From an uncultured Alistipes sp. (GTDB taxonomy: Bacteria; Bacteroidota; Bacteroidia; Bacteroidales; Rikenellaceae): a DNA stretch of 64,000 bases. The notes below the pieces were generated by a model. The model saw only the letters and a program-made list of their open reading frames with translations, was not told the origin of the DNA and did no database searches. Both the position numbers and the translations under genes were made by a program. Positions 39,860 to 49,820 of this stretch are shown here, piece after piece. The stretch spans positions 251,770 through 315,769 of the forward strand of contig CAJUMU010000001.1 of the NCBI GenBank assembly GCA_910587675.1. Direction: 5' to 3'. Numbering within the stretch: position 1 is the stretch's first letter; each line of letters starts with the position of its first letter.

Positions 39860-40315
39860 ATGAAAAAGCTATTGTTTTTGGCCTTTGCGGCGATGTTCGC
39901 CGTGACGGCTTCGGCACAGGATGCCGGAAGTTGGGCACTCGGCCCTCGTTTGGGCATTTACACCAATACCGGCGATACGGTGCTCGGCTTGGGAGCCGTG
40001 GGACGCTACCGTTTCAACAACAGCAACTGGCGCATAGAGCCGTCGATCACCGCCCTGCTGCACAAAGGTTGTACGGTGGATCTGAGCTGCGACGCGCACT
40101 ACGTATTCGACATGGGCGTCGTTCGCCTCTATCCCGCTGCGGGTATCACGGCCAACGACATGGGCGCATGGGCTGCCGGTCTCAATCTGGGCGGCGGCGT
40201 CGACTTCAATGTAGCCAACGTATGCGAATTCTCGGCAGGTCTGAAATGGCAGCCGATGTTCGACGACCGTTCGAATCCCGTCGCCATCATGATAGGAGCC
40301 ATTTTCCGCTTCTAA
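39860..40315 (+). CDS. Small outer-membrane beta-barrel protein
   Basis: The 151-residue protein has a signal peptide (MKKLLFLAFAAMFAVTASAQ) and a body of alternating amphipathic strands (GSWALGPRLGIY, GAVGRYRFNNSNWRIEPSIT, FDMGVVRLYPAAGI, LNLGGGVDFNVAN) ending with Phe (MIGAIFRF), the usual end of an outer-membrane barrel. It resembles OmpA-barrel/OmpX-like eight-stranded proteins. It has its own promoter and terminator, so a link with the metal locus is uncertain. Confidence 0.82.
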   Translation: MKKLLFLAFAAMFAVTASAQDAGSWALGPRLGIYTNTGDTVLGLGAVGRYRFNNSNWRIEPSITALLHKGCTVDLSCDAHYVFDMGVVRLYPAAGITANDMGAWAAGLNLGGGVDFNVANVCEFSAGLKWQPMFDDRSNPVAIMIGAIFRF

Positions 40316-40334
40316 AAAGCAGGGACGATCATTC

Positions 40335-40368
40335 AAAGGGCCGACGTTTCGCTACGTCGGCCCTTTTT
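40335..40368 (+). terminator. Rho-independent terminator of the beta-barrel gene
   Basis: AAAGGGCCGACG and CGTCGGCCC form a perfect stem with an 8-base loop, followed by TTTTTGC. Confidence 0.93.
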
Positions 40369-40403
40369 GCATTTACTGCACATCCGCGCAAACATTGCGC
40401 GCA

Positions 40404-40443
40404 CAAAACAAAACGCGCTCCGCCTGAAACCAAGCGGAGCGCG
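40404..40443 (-). terminator. Rho-independent terminator of mutAB
   Basis: On the minus strand CGCGCTCCGC/GCGGAGCGCG form a 10-bp stem with a 10-base loop, followed by TTTTGTTTTG. Confidence 0.9.
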
Positions 40444-40498
40444 CGTTTATGATCTCGCGGCGAGCCTCACGGCGCAAAGCCCCCTCGCCGACGGAACG

Positions 40499-42625
<2,127 letters not shown>

Positions 42626-42636
42626 GACTTTGCTTT

Positions 42637-44493
42637 TTAGATACCCAACTCCTTGAGGTAGAACTTAAGGGTTTCGAGTACGTTGCTCTTCACATTGATG
42701 AAATTGGAGATGCCCTGCGCCTCCAGCTCGGGCGCGCACGCGGGAGCTCCCGCCACGACCAAGATGGCCTTGCCGCCCAGCAGCTCCTTGACCTTGGGAG
42801 CCAGCTCTGCGTAATCGTCGTCCGACGAGCATACCACCACGATATCGGCCTTGGCCTCCAGCGCGGCGGCCACACCCTCCTCCACCGATTTGAAGAACGT
42901 ATTGTCCTGAACGCGGATTCCCGCGCAGGCGAAGAAGTTGCACGAGAACTGCGCGCGTGCGCGAGCCATGGCGAGGCTGCCGCACGTGAGCATGAACGCC
43001 TTCGGCTCCTTGCCGCTGCGATCGACGTGCAGACGCATAGCCTCGAACGCCATCGCGCCGCGATAGGGATTCAGCACGTTGCCCTCGGCCTCGGCGCGGG
43101 TAACCACGTCGGCCGTAACGGCTGCGTCGGCCACCTCGGTGAAGTTGGGATACTGGTTGGCGCCCAGCAAAATCTGACGGCGGGTCGCGATGTTCTTGTC
43201 CTTGGCGGCGGCCGAAGCCTTCACGCGCTCGACGACGAAGCCCGACTCGAACGCCGCGATGTATCCGCCCTTATCCTCGGTTTCGAGGAAAAGTTTCCAC
43301 GCCTGCTCGGCGATGTTGCGCGTGAGGGTCTCTATGTAGTACGAACCGCCCGCGGGATCCACCACCTGATCGAAGTGCGACTCGTGCTTGAGCAGCAGTT
43401 CGACATTGCGCGCTATGCGCTTCGAGAACTCGTCGGGCTCGCCGAACGAGTAGTCGAACGGAGTGACCTCCAACGAGTGCACGCCCGCCAGCGAAGCCGA
43501 CATGGCCTCGGTGGTACCGCGGAGCATATTGACATAGGGGTCGTAAACCGTCTGGTTCCAAGTCGAGGTGACGGCGTGCGCGAACATCTTGCACGAACAC
43601 TCGCACTCGGGACCGTACCCCTTCACAATGTTGGCCCACAGCAGACGCGCCGCGCGGAACTTGGCGATCTCCATGAAGTAGCTCGACGTCACGGCGAAGG
43701 TGAAACGTATCTTGCGCGCAGCCTCGTCGACAGAAAGGCCCGCCTCGGTGAGTTTCACGAGATAGTCGTGAGCCGCGGCGAGGGTGAATGCCAGCTCCTC
43801 GACAATGGTCGAGCCCGCATTGCTGAAGGTGCTGCCCGTGACGTTCACCACGCGAATGCCCTTATAGTCGACCGTGCGGCGAACCAGAGCGGCCAGCGTA
43901 TCGAAGCAGTGCTCGCCCTGCGGATCCTTGCAGCAGAAATGGCCCTTGGTCGAGAGGTTCTTCACGATGGGGTCGATGCAGAAATTGATATGCGCGTCGT
44001 CCTTGGCGATGCCCTCTTTCTCGATCTTGTCGAGCACAAGAGCCGCCACGGCGTGCATCTTGTGGCCCGAGAAGGTGATCTCGACGGCGGGTATGCAGAT
44101 CTCGGCGAGCAGAATGTCGAGCTGCTCGGCCGTGAACTCCTTCGAGGCGATGTGGAATCCGATCGAATCGACTCCCGCGTTGAGGAGTTTCAGCGCCTCG
44201 GCATTGGCCTCGGCGGGATCGGCCACCGTAACGGTCTGGTGTATGCGCCAGTCGTTGCGGTTGTGCGTTCCTCTCACATAGGGGAACTCGCCGGCCTGCG
44301 AAGCGAGAAATTCGATGCCTTCGAGATTCTCGGCGCGGTAGTAGGGACGCACGTTGAATCCTTCGGCGGTTCTCCATACGAGTTTGCGCTCGTAGTCTGC
44401 ACCTTTAAGGTCTGTCGTTATGGCCGCTTCCCACTGCTCGGTCGTGACCGGCGGAAATTCGGCGAACAACTTTTCTTTTTCGGTATTAGCCAT
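42637..44493 (-). CDS. mutA: Methylmalonyl-CoA mutase small subunit
   Basis: The 618-residue structural subunit is homologous to MutB, but the cobalamin-binding DxHxxG motif is lost (the matching region reads GSLAMARARAQFSCNFFACA), as expected for the non-catalytic chain of heterodimeric mutases. The barrel part has VRGTHNRNDWRIHQTV in place of the substrate loop. It is the first gene of the mutA-mutB operon; a -7-like TATCTTTG lies at 44563-44570 on the minus strand, about 70 bases upstream. Confidence 0.96.
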   Translation of the reverse strand: MANTEKEKLFAEFPPVTTEQWEAAITTDLKGADYERKLVWRTAEGFNVRPYYRAENLEGIEFLASQAGEFPYVRGTHNRNDWRIHQTVTVADPAEANAEALKLLNAGVDSIGFHIASKEFTAEQLDILLAEICIPAVEITFSGHKMHAVAALVLDKIEKEGIAKDDAHINFCIDPIVKNLSTKGHFCCKDPQGEHCFDTLAALVRRTVDYKGIRVVNVTGSTFSNAGSTIVEELAFTLAAAHDYLVKLTEAGLSVDEAARKIRFTFAVTSSYFMEIAKFRAARLLWANIVKGYGPECECSCKMFAHAVTSTWNQTVYDPYVNMLRGTTEAMSASLAGVHSLEVTPFDYSFGEPDEFSKRIARNVELLLKHESHFDQVVDPAGGSYYIETLTRNIAEQAWKLFLETEDKGGYIAAFESGFVVERVKASAAAKDKNIATRRQILLGANQYPNFTEVADAAVTADVVTRAEAEGNVLNPYRGAMAFEAMRLHVDRSGKEPKAFMLTCGSLAMARARAQFSCNFFACAGIRVQDNTFFKSVEEGVAAALEAKADIVVVCSSDDDYAELAPKVKELLGGKAILVVAGAPACAPELEAQGISNFINVKSNVLETLKFYLKELGI

Positions 44494-44967
44494 AATTAGT
44501 TTTAGAATTAGTTTAATGTATGTTGTGTTCGTTCGTGTCTGCGGTTGCGAATATCAAACATGCAAAGATAATATTTTTTTCATATCGTCGGACACCGATT
44601 GTTACGAAAATAACAATAATCGGTCACTCCGAAACGCGCGGCGCATTCGGACGCCACGCGCGACGAGAAAGCATATTTTTCGTATTTAGAATAAAATTAT
44701 CCCAAACACCCCCAATAATACCCGCAGCAAATAATCGTCGCAATTCTCGATTTCGGTATAAAAAACCGTCCGATTTCAGGAAATAGCATCGAATTTACGG
44801 AGCGCATCACCTAAAATCGAGGGCAAAACCGCAAAAATGCGTCACAAAATTGTTGTTTTCCCGCAAAAACGGTATATTTGCAACGTGAGATAAAAATGAA
44901 GAAAACCGAAAAATTCATTTCTCGCAAAACGAACGGAACATAAAGATCCAAACCAAACTGCAAGGTT
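44494..44967. other. AT-rich divergent intergenic region between mutA and glnA3
   Basis: No gene is visible in these 474 bases. On the mutA side TATCTTTG (minus, 44563-44570) is a probable -7 element without a clear -33. A dyad at about 44592-44624 pairs ACCGAT..TGTTA with TAACA..ATCGGT. On the other side a full promoter (44850-44880) precedes the glutamine synthetase gene. The remainder shows no recognisable riboswitch; a cobalamin riboswitch was looked for and not seen. Confidence 0.5.
44850..44880 (+). promoter_or_regulatory. Promoter of the glutamine synthetase III gene
   Basis: TTG (44850-44852), a 20-base spacer and TATATTTG (44873-44880) match the consensus. The leader to the ATG is about 80 bases. 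Confidence 0.75.
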
Positions 44968-47139
44968 ATGTTATTAAGATTTAAGATGGTCGAAGCGGCC
45001 TTGAACCACAGGGCCGTGAAGGTGGAGGCTCCGAGCGCGCGCCCGTCGGAGTATTTCGGCGAAAAGGTGTTCGGGCGCAGCGTGATGCGCAAATATCTGG
45101 ATAAGCCCACTTACGAGGCTCTGTTAGGCACGATGGAGAACGGCACACCCCTATCGCCCGAGCTGGCCGACAGCGTGGCCGCAGGCATGCGCCAATGGGC
45201 GCTGGACAACGGCGCCGACCACTACACCCACTGGTTTCAACCGCTCACGGGCGGCACCGCCGAGAAGCACGATTCGTTCTCGGATCCCGACGGCAAAGGC
45301 GCCGTGATAGAGTCGTTCTCGGGCAAGGTGCTGGCGCAGCAGGAGCCCGACGCGTCGTCGTTCCCCAACGGAGGCATCCGCAACACGTTCGAGGCCCGCG
45401 GTTATTCGGCGTGGGACCCCACATCGCCCGCCTTCATCGTCGACACCACGCTTTGCATCCCGACGGTATTCATATCGTACACGGGCGAGGCGTTGGACTA
45501 CAAGGTGCCTCTGCTGCGCGCAATCTCGGCCGTGGACAAAGCCGCCACGGAGGTGTGCCGCTACTTCGACAAGAATGTCAACCGCGTATACACATATTTG
45601 GGTTGGGAGCAGGAGTATTTCCTCGTCGACGAGAGTCTGTGGGCCGCGCGTCCCGACCTCGTGCTCACGGGCCGCACGCTAATGGGTCACGAGTCGGCCA
45701 AGAACCAGCAGTTGGAGGATCACTACTTCGGCGCCATCCCCTCGCGCGTAATCAATTTCATGAAAGACTTGGAGTACGAGAGCCTCAAACTCGGCATTCC
45801 GCTCAAGACCCGTCACAACGAGGTGGCGCCCAACCAGTTCGAACTGGCTCCCGTGTACGAGGAGGCCAATTTGGCCAACGACCACAACCAGTTGCTGATG
45901 ACCATAATGGACAAGATCGCGCGCCGTCACAACTTCCGCGTACTGCTGCACGAGAAGCCTTTCAAGGGAATCAACGGATCAGGCAAGCACAACAACTGGT
46001 CGCTGGGTACCGACACGGGAGTGAACCTCTTCGGCCCGGGCAAAACGGCGGCGGAGAATCTGCAATTCATAACCTTCCTCGTGAACGCCATGGCAGCCGT
46101 GTACAAGCATAACGGATTGTTGAAAGCCTCGATCATGAGCGCGACCAACGCCCATCGTCTCGGAGCCAACGAGGCGCCTCCCGCCATCATATCGACCTTC
46201 CTCGGCACGCAGATATCGTCGGTACTGGAGAAACTGGAAAAGAGCAAGAGCGACGACGCGATACGTTTCGACGCCAAGAGCGTGCTGAAGATGAGCGGCG
46301 TATCGCAGATCCCGTCGATCCTGCTCGACAACACCGACCGCAACCGCACCTCGCCGTTCGCCTTCACGGGCAACCGTTTCGAGTTCCGCGCCGTGGGTTC
46401 GTCGGACAACTGCGCCGAGGCGATGATTACGTTGTGCGCGGCGATGGCCGAGCAGCTCACCGAGTTCAAGGCCAAGGTCGACGCCAAGGTCGAGAAGGGC
46501 ACCAAGAAGGAGCGGGCCATATACGAGTTGCTGAAGCAGCTTATCAAGGAGTGCCGCCCCGTGCATTTCGACGGCAACGGTTACTCGGACGAGTGGAAAG
46601 CCGAGGCTGCCAAGCGCGGGTTGGATTGCGAGACTTCAGCGCCGTTGATCTTCGACCGTTACCTCGACCCCGCGAGCGAGAAGATGTTCGGCGACATGGG
46701 CGTATTCAACAAAGTGGAGCTTCAGGCGCGAACCGAGGTGAAATGGGAGACCTACACCAAGAAGATTCAGATCGAGGCGCGCGTATTGGGCGACATAACG
46801 ATGAACCACATCATACCCATCGCGTCGAAATACGAATCGGTTCTGTTGGACAAGGCCTACAAGATGAAGGCCTTGGGGATAAATACCGACTCGGATATCG
46901 ATCTCATAAAGAGGATACAGAAGCATTCGGCGACCATGCAGCAGTTGGTGCTCGACATGGTGGAGGCGCGCAAGGTGGCCAACAAGATCGAGGACCAGCG
47001 CGAGAAGGCCGTGATGTATCACGACAAGGTTGCCGCTTACTTCGACGAGATACGCTACCACATCGACAAGCTGGAGGAGGTGATCGACGACCAGTTGTGG
47101 CCGCTACCCAAGTACAGAGAATTATTATTCATAAGATAA
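44968..47139 (+). CDS. glnN: Type III glutamine synthetase
   Basis: The 723-residue protein is the size of GSIII, much longer than GSI. It makes glutamine from glutamate, ammonia and ATP as a dodecamer. Diagnostic blocks include FGRSVMRKYL, THWFQPLTGGTAEKHDSF, GWEQEYFLVD, KTRHNEVAPNQFELAPVYEE, HEKPFKGINGSGKHNNWS and the C-terminal NRTSPFAFTGNRFEFRAVGS. GSIII is characteristic of Bacteroidales. An internal ATG (MVEAALNHR) could be the real start; the first ATG is given. Confidence 0.96.
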   Translation: MLLRFKMVEAALNHRAVKVEAPSARPSEYFGEKVFGRSVMRKYLDKPTYEALLGTMENGTPLSPELADSVAAGMRQWALDNGADHYTHWFQPLTGGTAEKHDSFSDPDGKGAVIESFSGKVLAQQEPDASSFPNGGIRNTFEARGYSAWDPTSPAFIVDTTLCIPTVFISYTGEALDYKVPLLRAISAVDKAATEVCRYFDKNVNRVYTYLGWEQEYFLVDESLWAARPDLVLTGRTLMGHESAKNQQLEDHYFGAIPSRVINFMKDLEYESLKLGIPLKTRHNEVAPNQFELAPVYEEANLANDHNQLLMTIMDKIARRHNFRVLLHEKPFKGINGSGKHNNWSLGTDTGVNLFGPGKTAAENLQFITFLVNAMAAVYKHNGLLKASIMSATNAHRLGANEAPPAIISTFLGTQISSVLEKLEKSKSDDAIRFDAKSVLKMSGVSQIPSILLDNTDRNRTSPFAFTGNRFEFRAVGSSDNCAEAMITLCAAMAEQLTEFKAKVDAKVEKGTKKERAIYELLKQLIKECRPVHFDGNGYSDEWKAEAAKRGLDCETSAPLIFDRYLDPASEKMFGDMGVFNKVELQARTEVKWETYTKKIQIEARVLGDITMNHIIPIASKYESVLLDKAYKMKALGINTDSDIDLIKRIQKHSATMQQLVLDMVEARKVANKIEDQREKAVMYHDKVAAYFDEIRYHIDKLEEVIDDQLWPLPKYRELLFIR

Positions 47140-47170
47140 CGAGTTTATAGTTTAGGTTTTTCGAGAGGGG

Positions 47171-47200
47171 CTGTCCGACGCGGGTCGGGCAGTCTTTTTT
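47171..47200 (+). terminator. Rho-independent terminator of glutamine synthetase III
   Basis: CTGTCCGAC/GTCGGGCAG form a 9-bp stem with one wobble and a GCGG loop, followed by TCTTTTTT. Confidence 0.88.
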
Positions 47201-47345
47201 ATGGGAGCGGGCGACGAGACCTCGAACGGCTCGATTATTCGAAATATTTACGGTCGAGTGTAATTTGCAGTCCTTTTTTGCGACTATAACTGTGAACGGC
47301 CCCTTTTTGCCTCGGGCGCGGCACGCCTATACATTATTTATTAAG

Positions 47346-47353
47346 TATATTTG
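47346..47353 (+). promoter_or_regulatory. -7 element of sppA
   Basis: TATATTTG lies 29 bases before the sppA ATG. A -33 box at the normal spacing is not evident. Confidence 0.45.
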
Positions 47354-47382
47354 CGAAAACGAAGAACCAAAAAATCGATTAT

Positions 47383-49254
47383 ATGGAAGAACAGATCAAA
47401 ACCGACGAGGTCGGACAAAACGGAGCCAAACCCGTAACGGCGAAGAAGAAGAGAAAAGAGAAGAGACTCACTTTCGGGAAAGTATTTCTCGCATCCCTGC
47501 TGGCCGTGGTGGCGGGCAGCGTAATTACTATGGTATTTTGGCTGGGACTCTTCTCGGGCATAGCCTCGATGATGGAGTCGGACGGCGTGGCGGTGCCCGA
47601 GCGCGCGGTGCTGCGCATCGATTTGGCCGAGCATCTGGTGGATGCCCCATCGAAGGATCCGCTCTCGGGATTCAACCTCGCGACGATGAGTTCGGGCGGC
47701 AGCCTTACGCTTTACGACGCGCTGCGCGCCATAGAGGCGGCACGTGACGACGACCGCATCGAGGGTATTTACATTCGTCTCGACGGAGGCGGCACGACCA
47801 CTCCCAACATATTGGAGGAGTTGCGCGCCGCGATAGTCGACTTCAAGCAGAGCGGCAAATTCGTCGTGGCCTACAACGAAGTATACAGCCAGTGGACATA
47901 TTACCTCTGCTCGGCGGCGGATAAGATATATATTCAGCCCGAGGGCGGTTTCGATTGGTCGGGCATAACGCTCACCACCATGTTCTACAAGGGCTTGATC
48001 GACAAATTAGGCATCGAGGTCGACATTTTGCGTCCCACGGCATGCAAATTCAAGAGCGCGGTGGAGCCCATGTTCCTCACGCAGATGTCGGAGGCCAACC
48101 GCATGCAGATGCAGGCCATAGCCGACAACATGTGGAGCGTGATAACCGAGGCCGTGTCGGAGGCGCGCGGGATAAGCGTCGACGAGCTGAACCGCATCGC
48201 CGACGACTTGGCGGTGACGCTGCCGCAGGAGGCGGTAGAGCATAAATTCGTCGATGCCGCGCTCTATGCCGACGAGGTGGAGGATGTGTTCGAGAACGAT
48301 TACGATCTGGAGGATCCCGAGTTCATATCGCTCAAAGATTACGCTTCGGGCCTCACCACCGACGTCAGCAAAGTGGCGGCGCCCAAGGTGGCAGTGGTTT
48401 ACGCCAACGGCACCGTGTTGGACGGCAACGGCACCGACGACAACATTTACGGCTACACCTTCTCGAAAACGCTGAAAAAGGTGGCCGAAGACGACGACGT
48501 GAAGGCCGTGGTGGTTCGCGTGAACTCGCCCGGAGGCAGCGCGCTCGCATCGGATATAATATGGCGCGAAATGGAGCTGTTGCGCGAAAAGAAGCCCGTG
48601 ATAATATCGATGGGACAGTATGCGGCCAGCGGCGGATACTACATCTCGGCCCCCGCGGACGCCATAGTGGCCGACCGCTTGACACTGACGGGCTCGATAG
48701 GAGTTTACGGAATGCTGCCCGCTGTGGGCAAGGCGCTCAAGGATAAGATCGGAATCACGTTCGACGGCGTGGTGACCAACAAATACTCCGACATGGGCAA
48801 CGGCGTCATGGGACTCAGCTTGGATCCGCTGAATGAAAAGGAATACAACACCGTGATGCGCGGCGTGGATCGCGTTTACGACCGTTTCACCTCGATCGTG
48901 GCCGAGGGTCGCAATCTGCCGATAGAGAAAGTGCTCGAAATAGCCGAGGGCCGCGTGTGGATAGGCTCCGAGGCGCAGAAGATCGGTTTGGTCGACACTT
49001 GCGGCGGTCTCACGGCCGCGTTGGCAATAGCTGTGGACAAGGCCGATCTGGGCGACGGATACCAGATAGTGGAGATAAAAGAGGAGGCAAAGGGCTTCAT
49101 GGCGATATTGCAGTCGCTCAACGTGTCGGTACGCGAGAAGATCACCGCCCGCTCGGAGCTGGGACAACTCTATGCCGAGTACAAGCGCATGGAGGATATG
49201 CTCGGTCGAAAAGGCGTTTACACATATTGCCCCTATATTTTCCGTTTCGAATAA
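47383..49254 (+). CDS. sppA: Signal peptide peptidase SppA, 67K type
   Basis: The 623-residue protein has a cytoplasmic Lys/Glu-rich start, one membrane helix (about 34-62) and tandem S49 domains. The N-terminal domain supplies the region around FVVAYNEVYSQWTYYLCSAADKIYIQ (two parts: FVVAYNEVYSQWTYY and LCSAADKIYIQ). The nucleophile Ser is near residue 416 in GQYAASGGYYIS, with VRVNSPGGSALAS and DRLTLTGSIGVYG around it. The predicted Lys general base is in the first domain; I did not pin it to one residue. It degrades leftover signal peptides in the membrane. It stands alone. Confidence 0.93.
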   Translation: MEEQIKTDEVGQNGAKPVTAKKKRKEKRLTFGKVFLASLLAVVAGSVITMVFWLGLFSGIASMMESDGVAVPERAVLRIDLAEHLVDAPSKDPLSGFNLATMSSGGSLTLYDALRAIEAARDDDRIEGIYIRLDGGGTTTPNILEELRAAIVDFKQSGKFVVAYNEVYSQWTYYLCSAADKIYIQPEGGFDWSGITLTTMFYKGLIDKLGIEVDILRPTACKFKSAVEPMFLTQMSEANRMQMQAIADNMWSVITEAVSEARGISVDELNRIADDLAVTLPQEAVEHKFVDAALYADEVEDVFENDYDLEDPEFISLKDYASGLTTDVSKVAAPKVAVVYANGTVLDGNGTDDNIYGYTFSKTLKKVAEDDDVKAVVVRVNSPGGSALASDIIWREMELLREKKPVIISMGQYAASGGYYISAPADAIVADRLTLTGSIGVYGMLPAVGKALKDKIGITFDGVVTNKYSDMGNGVMGLSLDPLNEKEYNTVMRGVDRVYDRFTSIVAEGRNLPIEKVLEIAEGRVWIGSEAQKIGLVDTCGGLTAALAIAVDKADLGDGYQIVEIKEEAKGFMAILQSLNVSVREKITARSELGQLYAEYKRMEDMLGRKGVYTYCPYIFRFE

Positions 49255-49325
49255 CGGGGCAGGATGGTCGCAACAAGCGATTAAACGATCCATTGCGAAA
49301 ATATACTTTCGGCGGACAATCGTGA

Positions 49326-49419
49326 TTCGCCGTCGGCGGCAGGACTGCGCGAGCCTCGAACGAGCAGCAGTCCGCCGCAGGGGCGGCGGCGAACTTCCGA
49401 CATCGCGTCGCGATGTCGA
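49326..49419. repeat. Dispersed hairpin repeat, family B copy 4
   Basis: TTCGCCGTCGGCGGCAGGAC, GCAGTCCGCCGC and GGGCGGCGGCGAAC form the core; the end hairpin is GACATCGCG/CGCGATGTC. It lies in the 566-base gap between sppA and ppiD, which are convergent. Confidence 0.85.
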
Positions 49420-49475
49420 AATACAGAGCCGGATATTTCGCAAATAAGAAAAACCTAAACTACAAGCATTAATGA

Positions 49476-49514
49476 ACAGAGGGGAGGCGCAACCTGCGGG
49501 TTACGTCTCTCTGT
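49476..49514. other. Imperfect hairpin between the two family B repeats
   Basis: ACAGAG..GAGGCG pairs with CGTCTCTCTGT around AACC-TGCG-GGTT. Its function is unknown. The remainder of the gap, outside this hairpin, the two repeats and the terminator at 49766-49798, shows no gene I can support. Confidence 0.35.
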
Positions 49515-49615
49515 ATTTTCAGGCAGGACCTCTGCGCAGCGCAACAACGGACGAAGTCGGCAATGACGCGAGCGAATACCCCGCGAGCGGAATGCACATG
49601 AGAATTATCGACAAA

Positions 49616-49710
49616 TGCGATTCTCCGAATCGCGCAGTTCGCCGCCACCCCCGCGCGGAGGACTGCAACTCGCTTCACGCTCGTGCAATCCTCCGTCGGC
49701 GGCGAACCGC
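49616..49710. repeat. Dispersed hairpin repeat, family B copy 5
   Basis: The end hairpin TGCGATTC-TCC-GAATCGCG precedes the core GCAGTTCGCCGCC..CGGAGGACTGCAAC, and the distal part has CCGTCGGCGGCGAACCGC. It runs opposite to copy 4 relative to its end hairpin. Confidence 0.8.
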
Positions 49711-49765
49711 AAGCTGCGGCCCGAACAGAACAACCGTTCCCGAAACCGAAACGCACCGAAAACGA

Positions 49766-49798
49766 TTCACGCCTGCCGATAATCTCGGCAGGCGTGAA
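49766..49798 (-). terminator. Terminator of the mfd-coaX-...-ppiD operon
   Basis: A perfect 14-bp stem, TTCACGCCTGCCGA/TCGGCAGGCGTGAA, with a 5-base loop lies 22 bases after the ppiD stop; on the minus strand it is followed by TCGTTTTC. Confidence 0.85.
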
Positions 49799-49820
49799 CC
49801 TTAACTGTATGTTTCCCGAT

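Noticed and set aside
44494..44967. Cobalamin riboswitch upstream of mutA or glnA3
   Set aside because: No B12-box-like sequence or large multistem fold was seen; only promoters and one dyad.
49472..49804. 110-residue open frame in the sppA-ppiD gap
   Set aside because: It runs through family B copy 5 and the ppiD terminator and has no domain or promoter.
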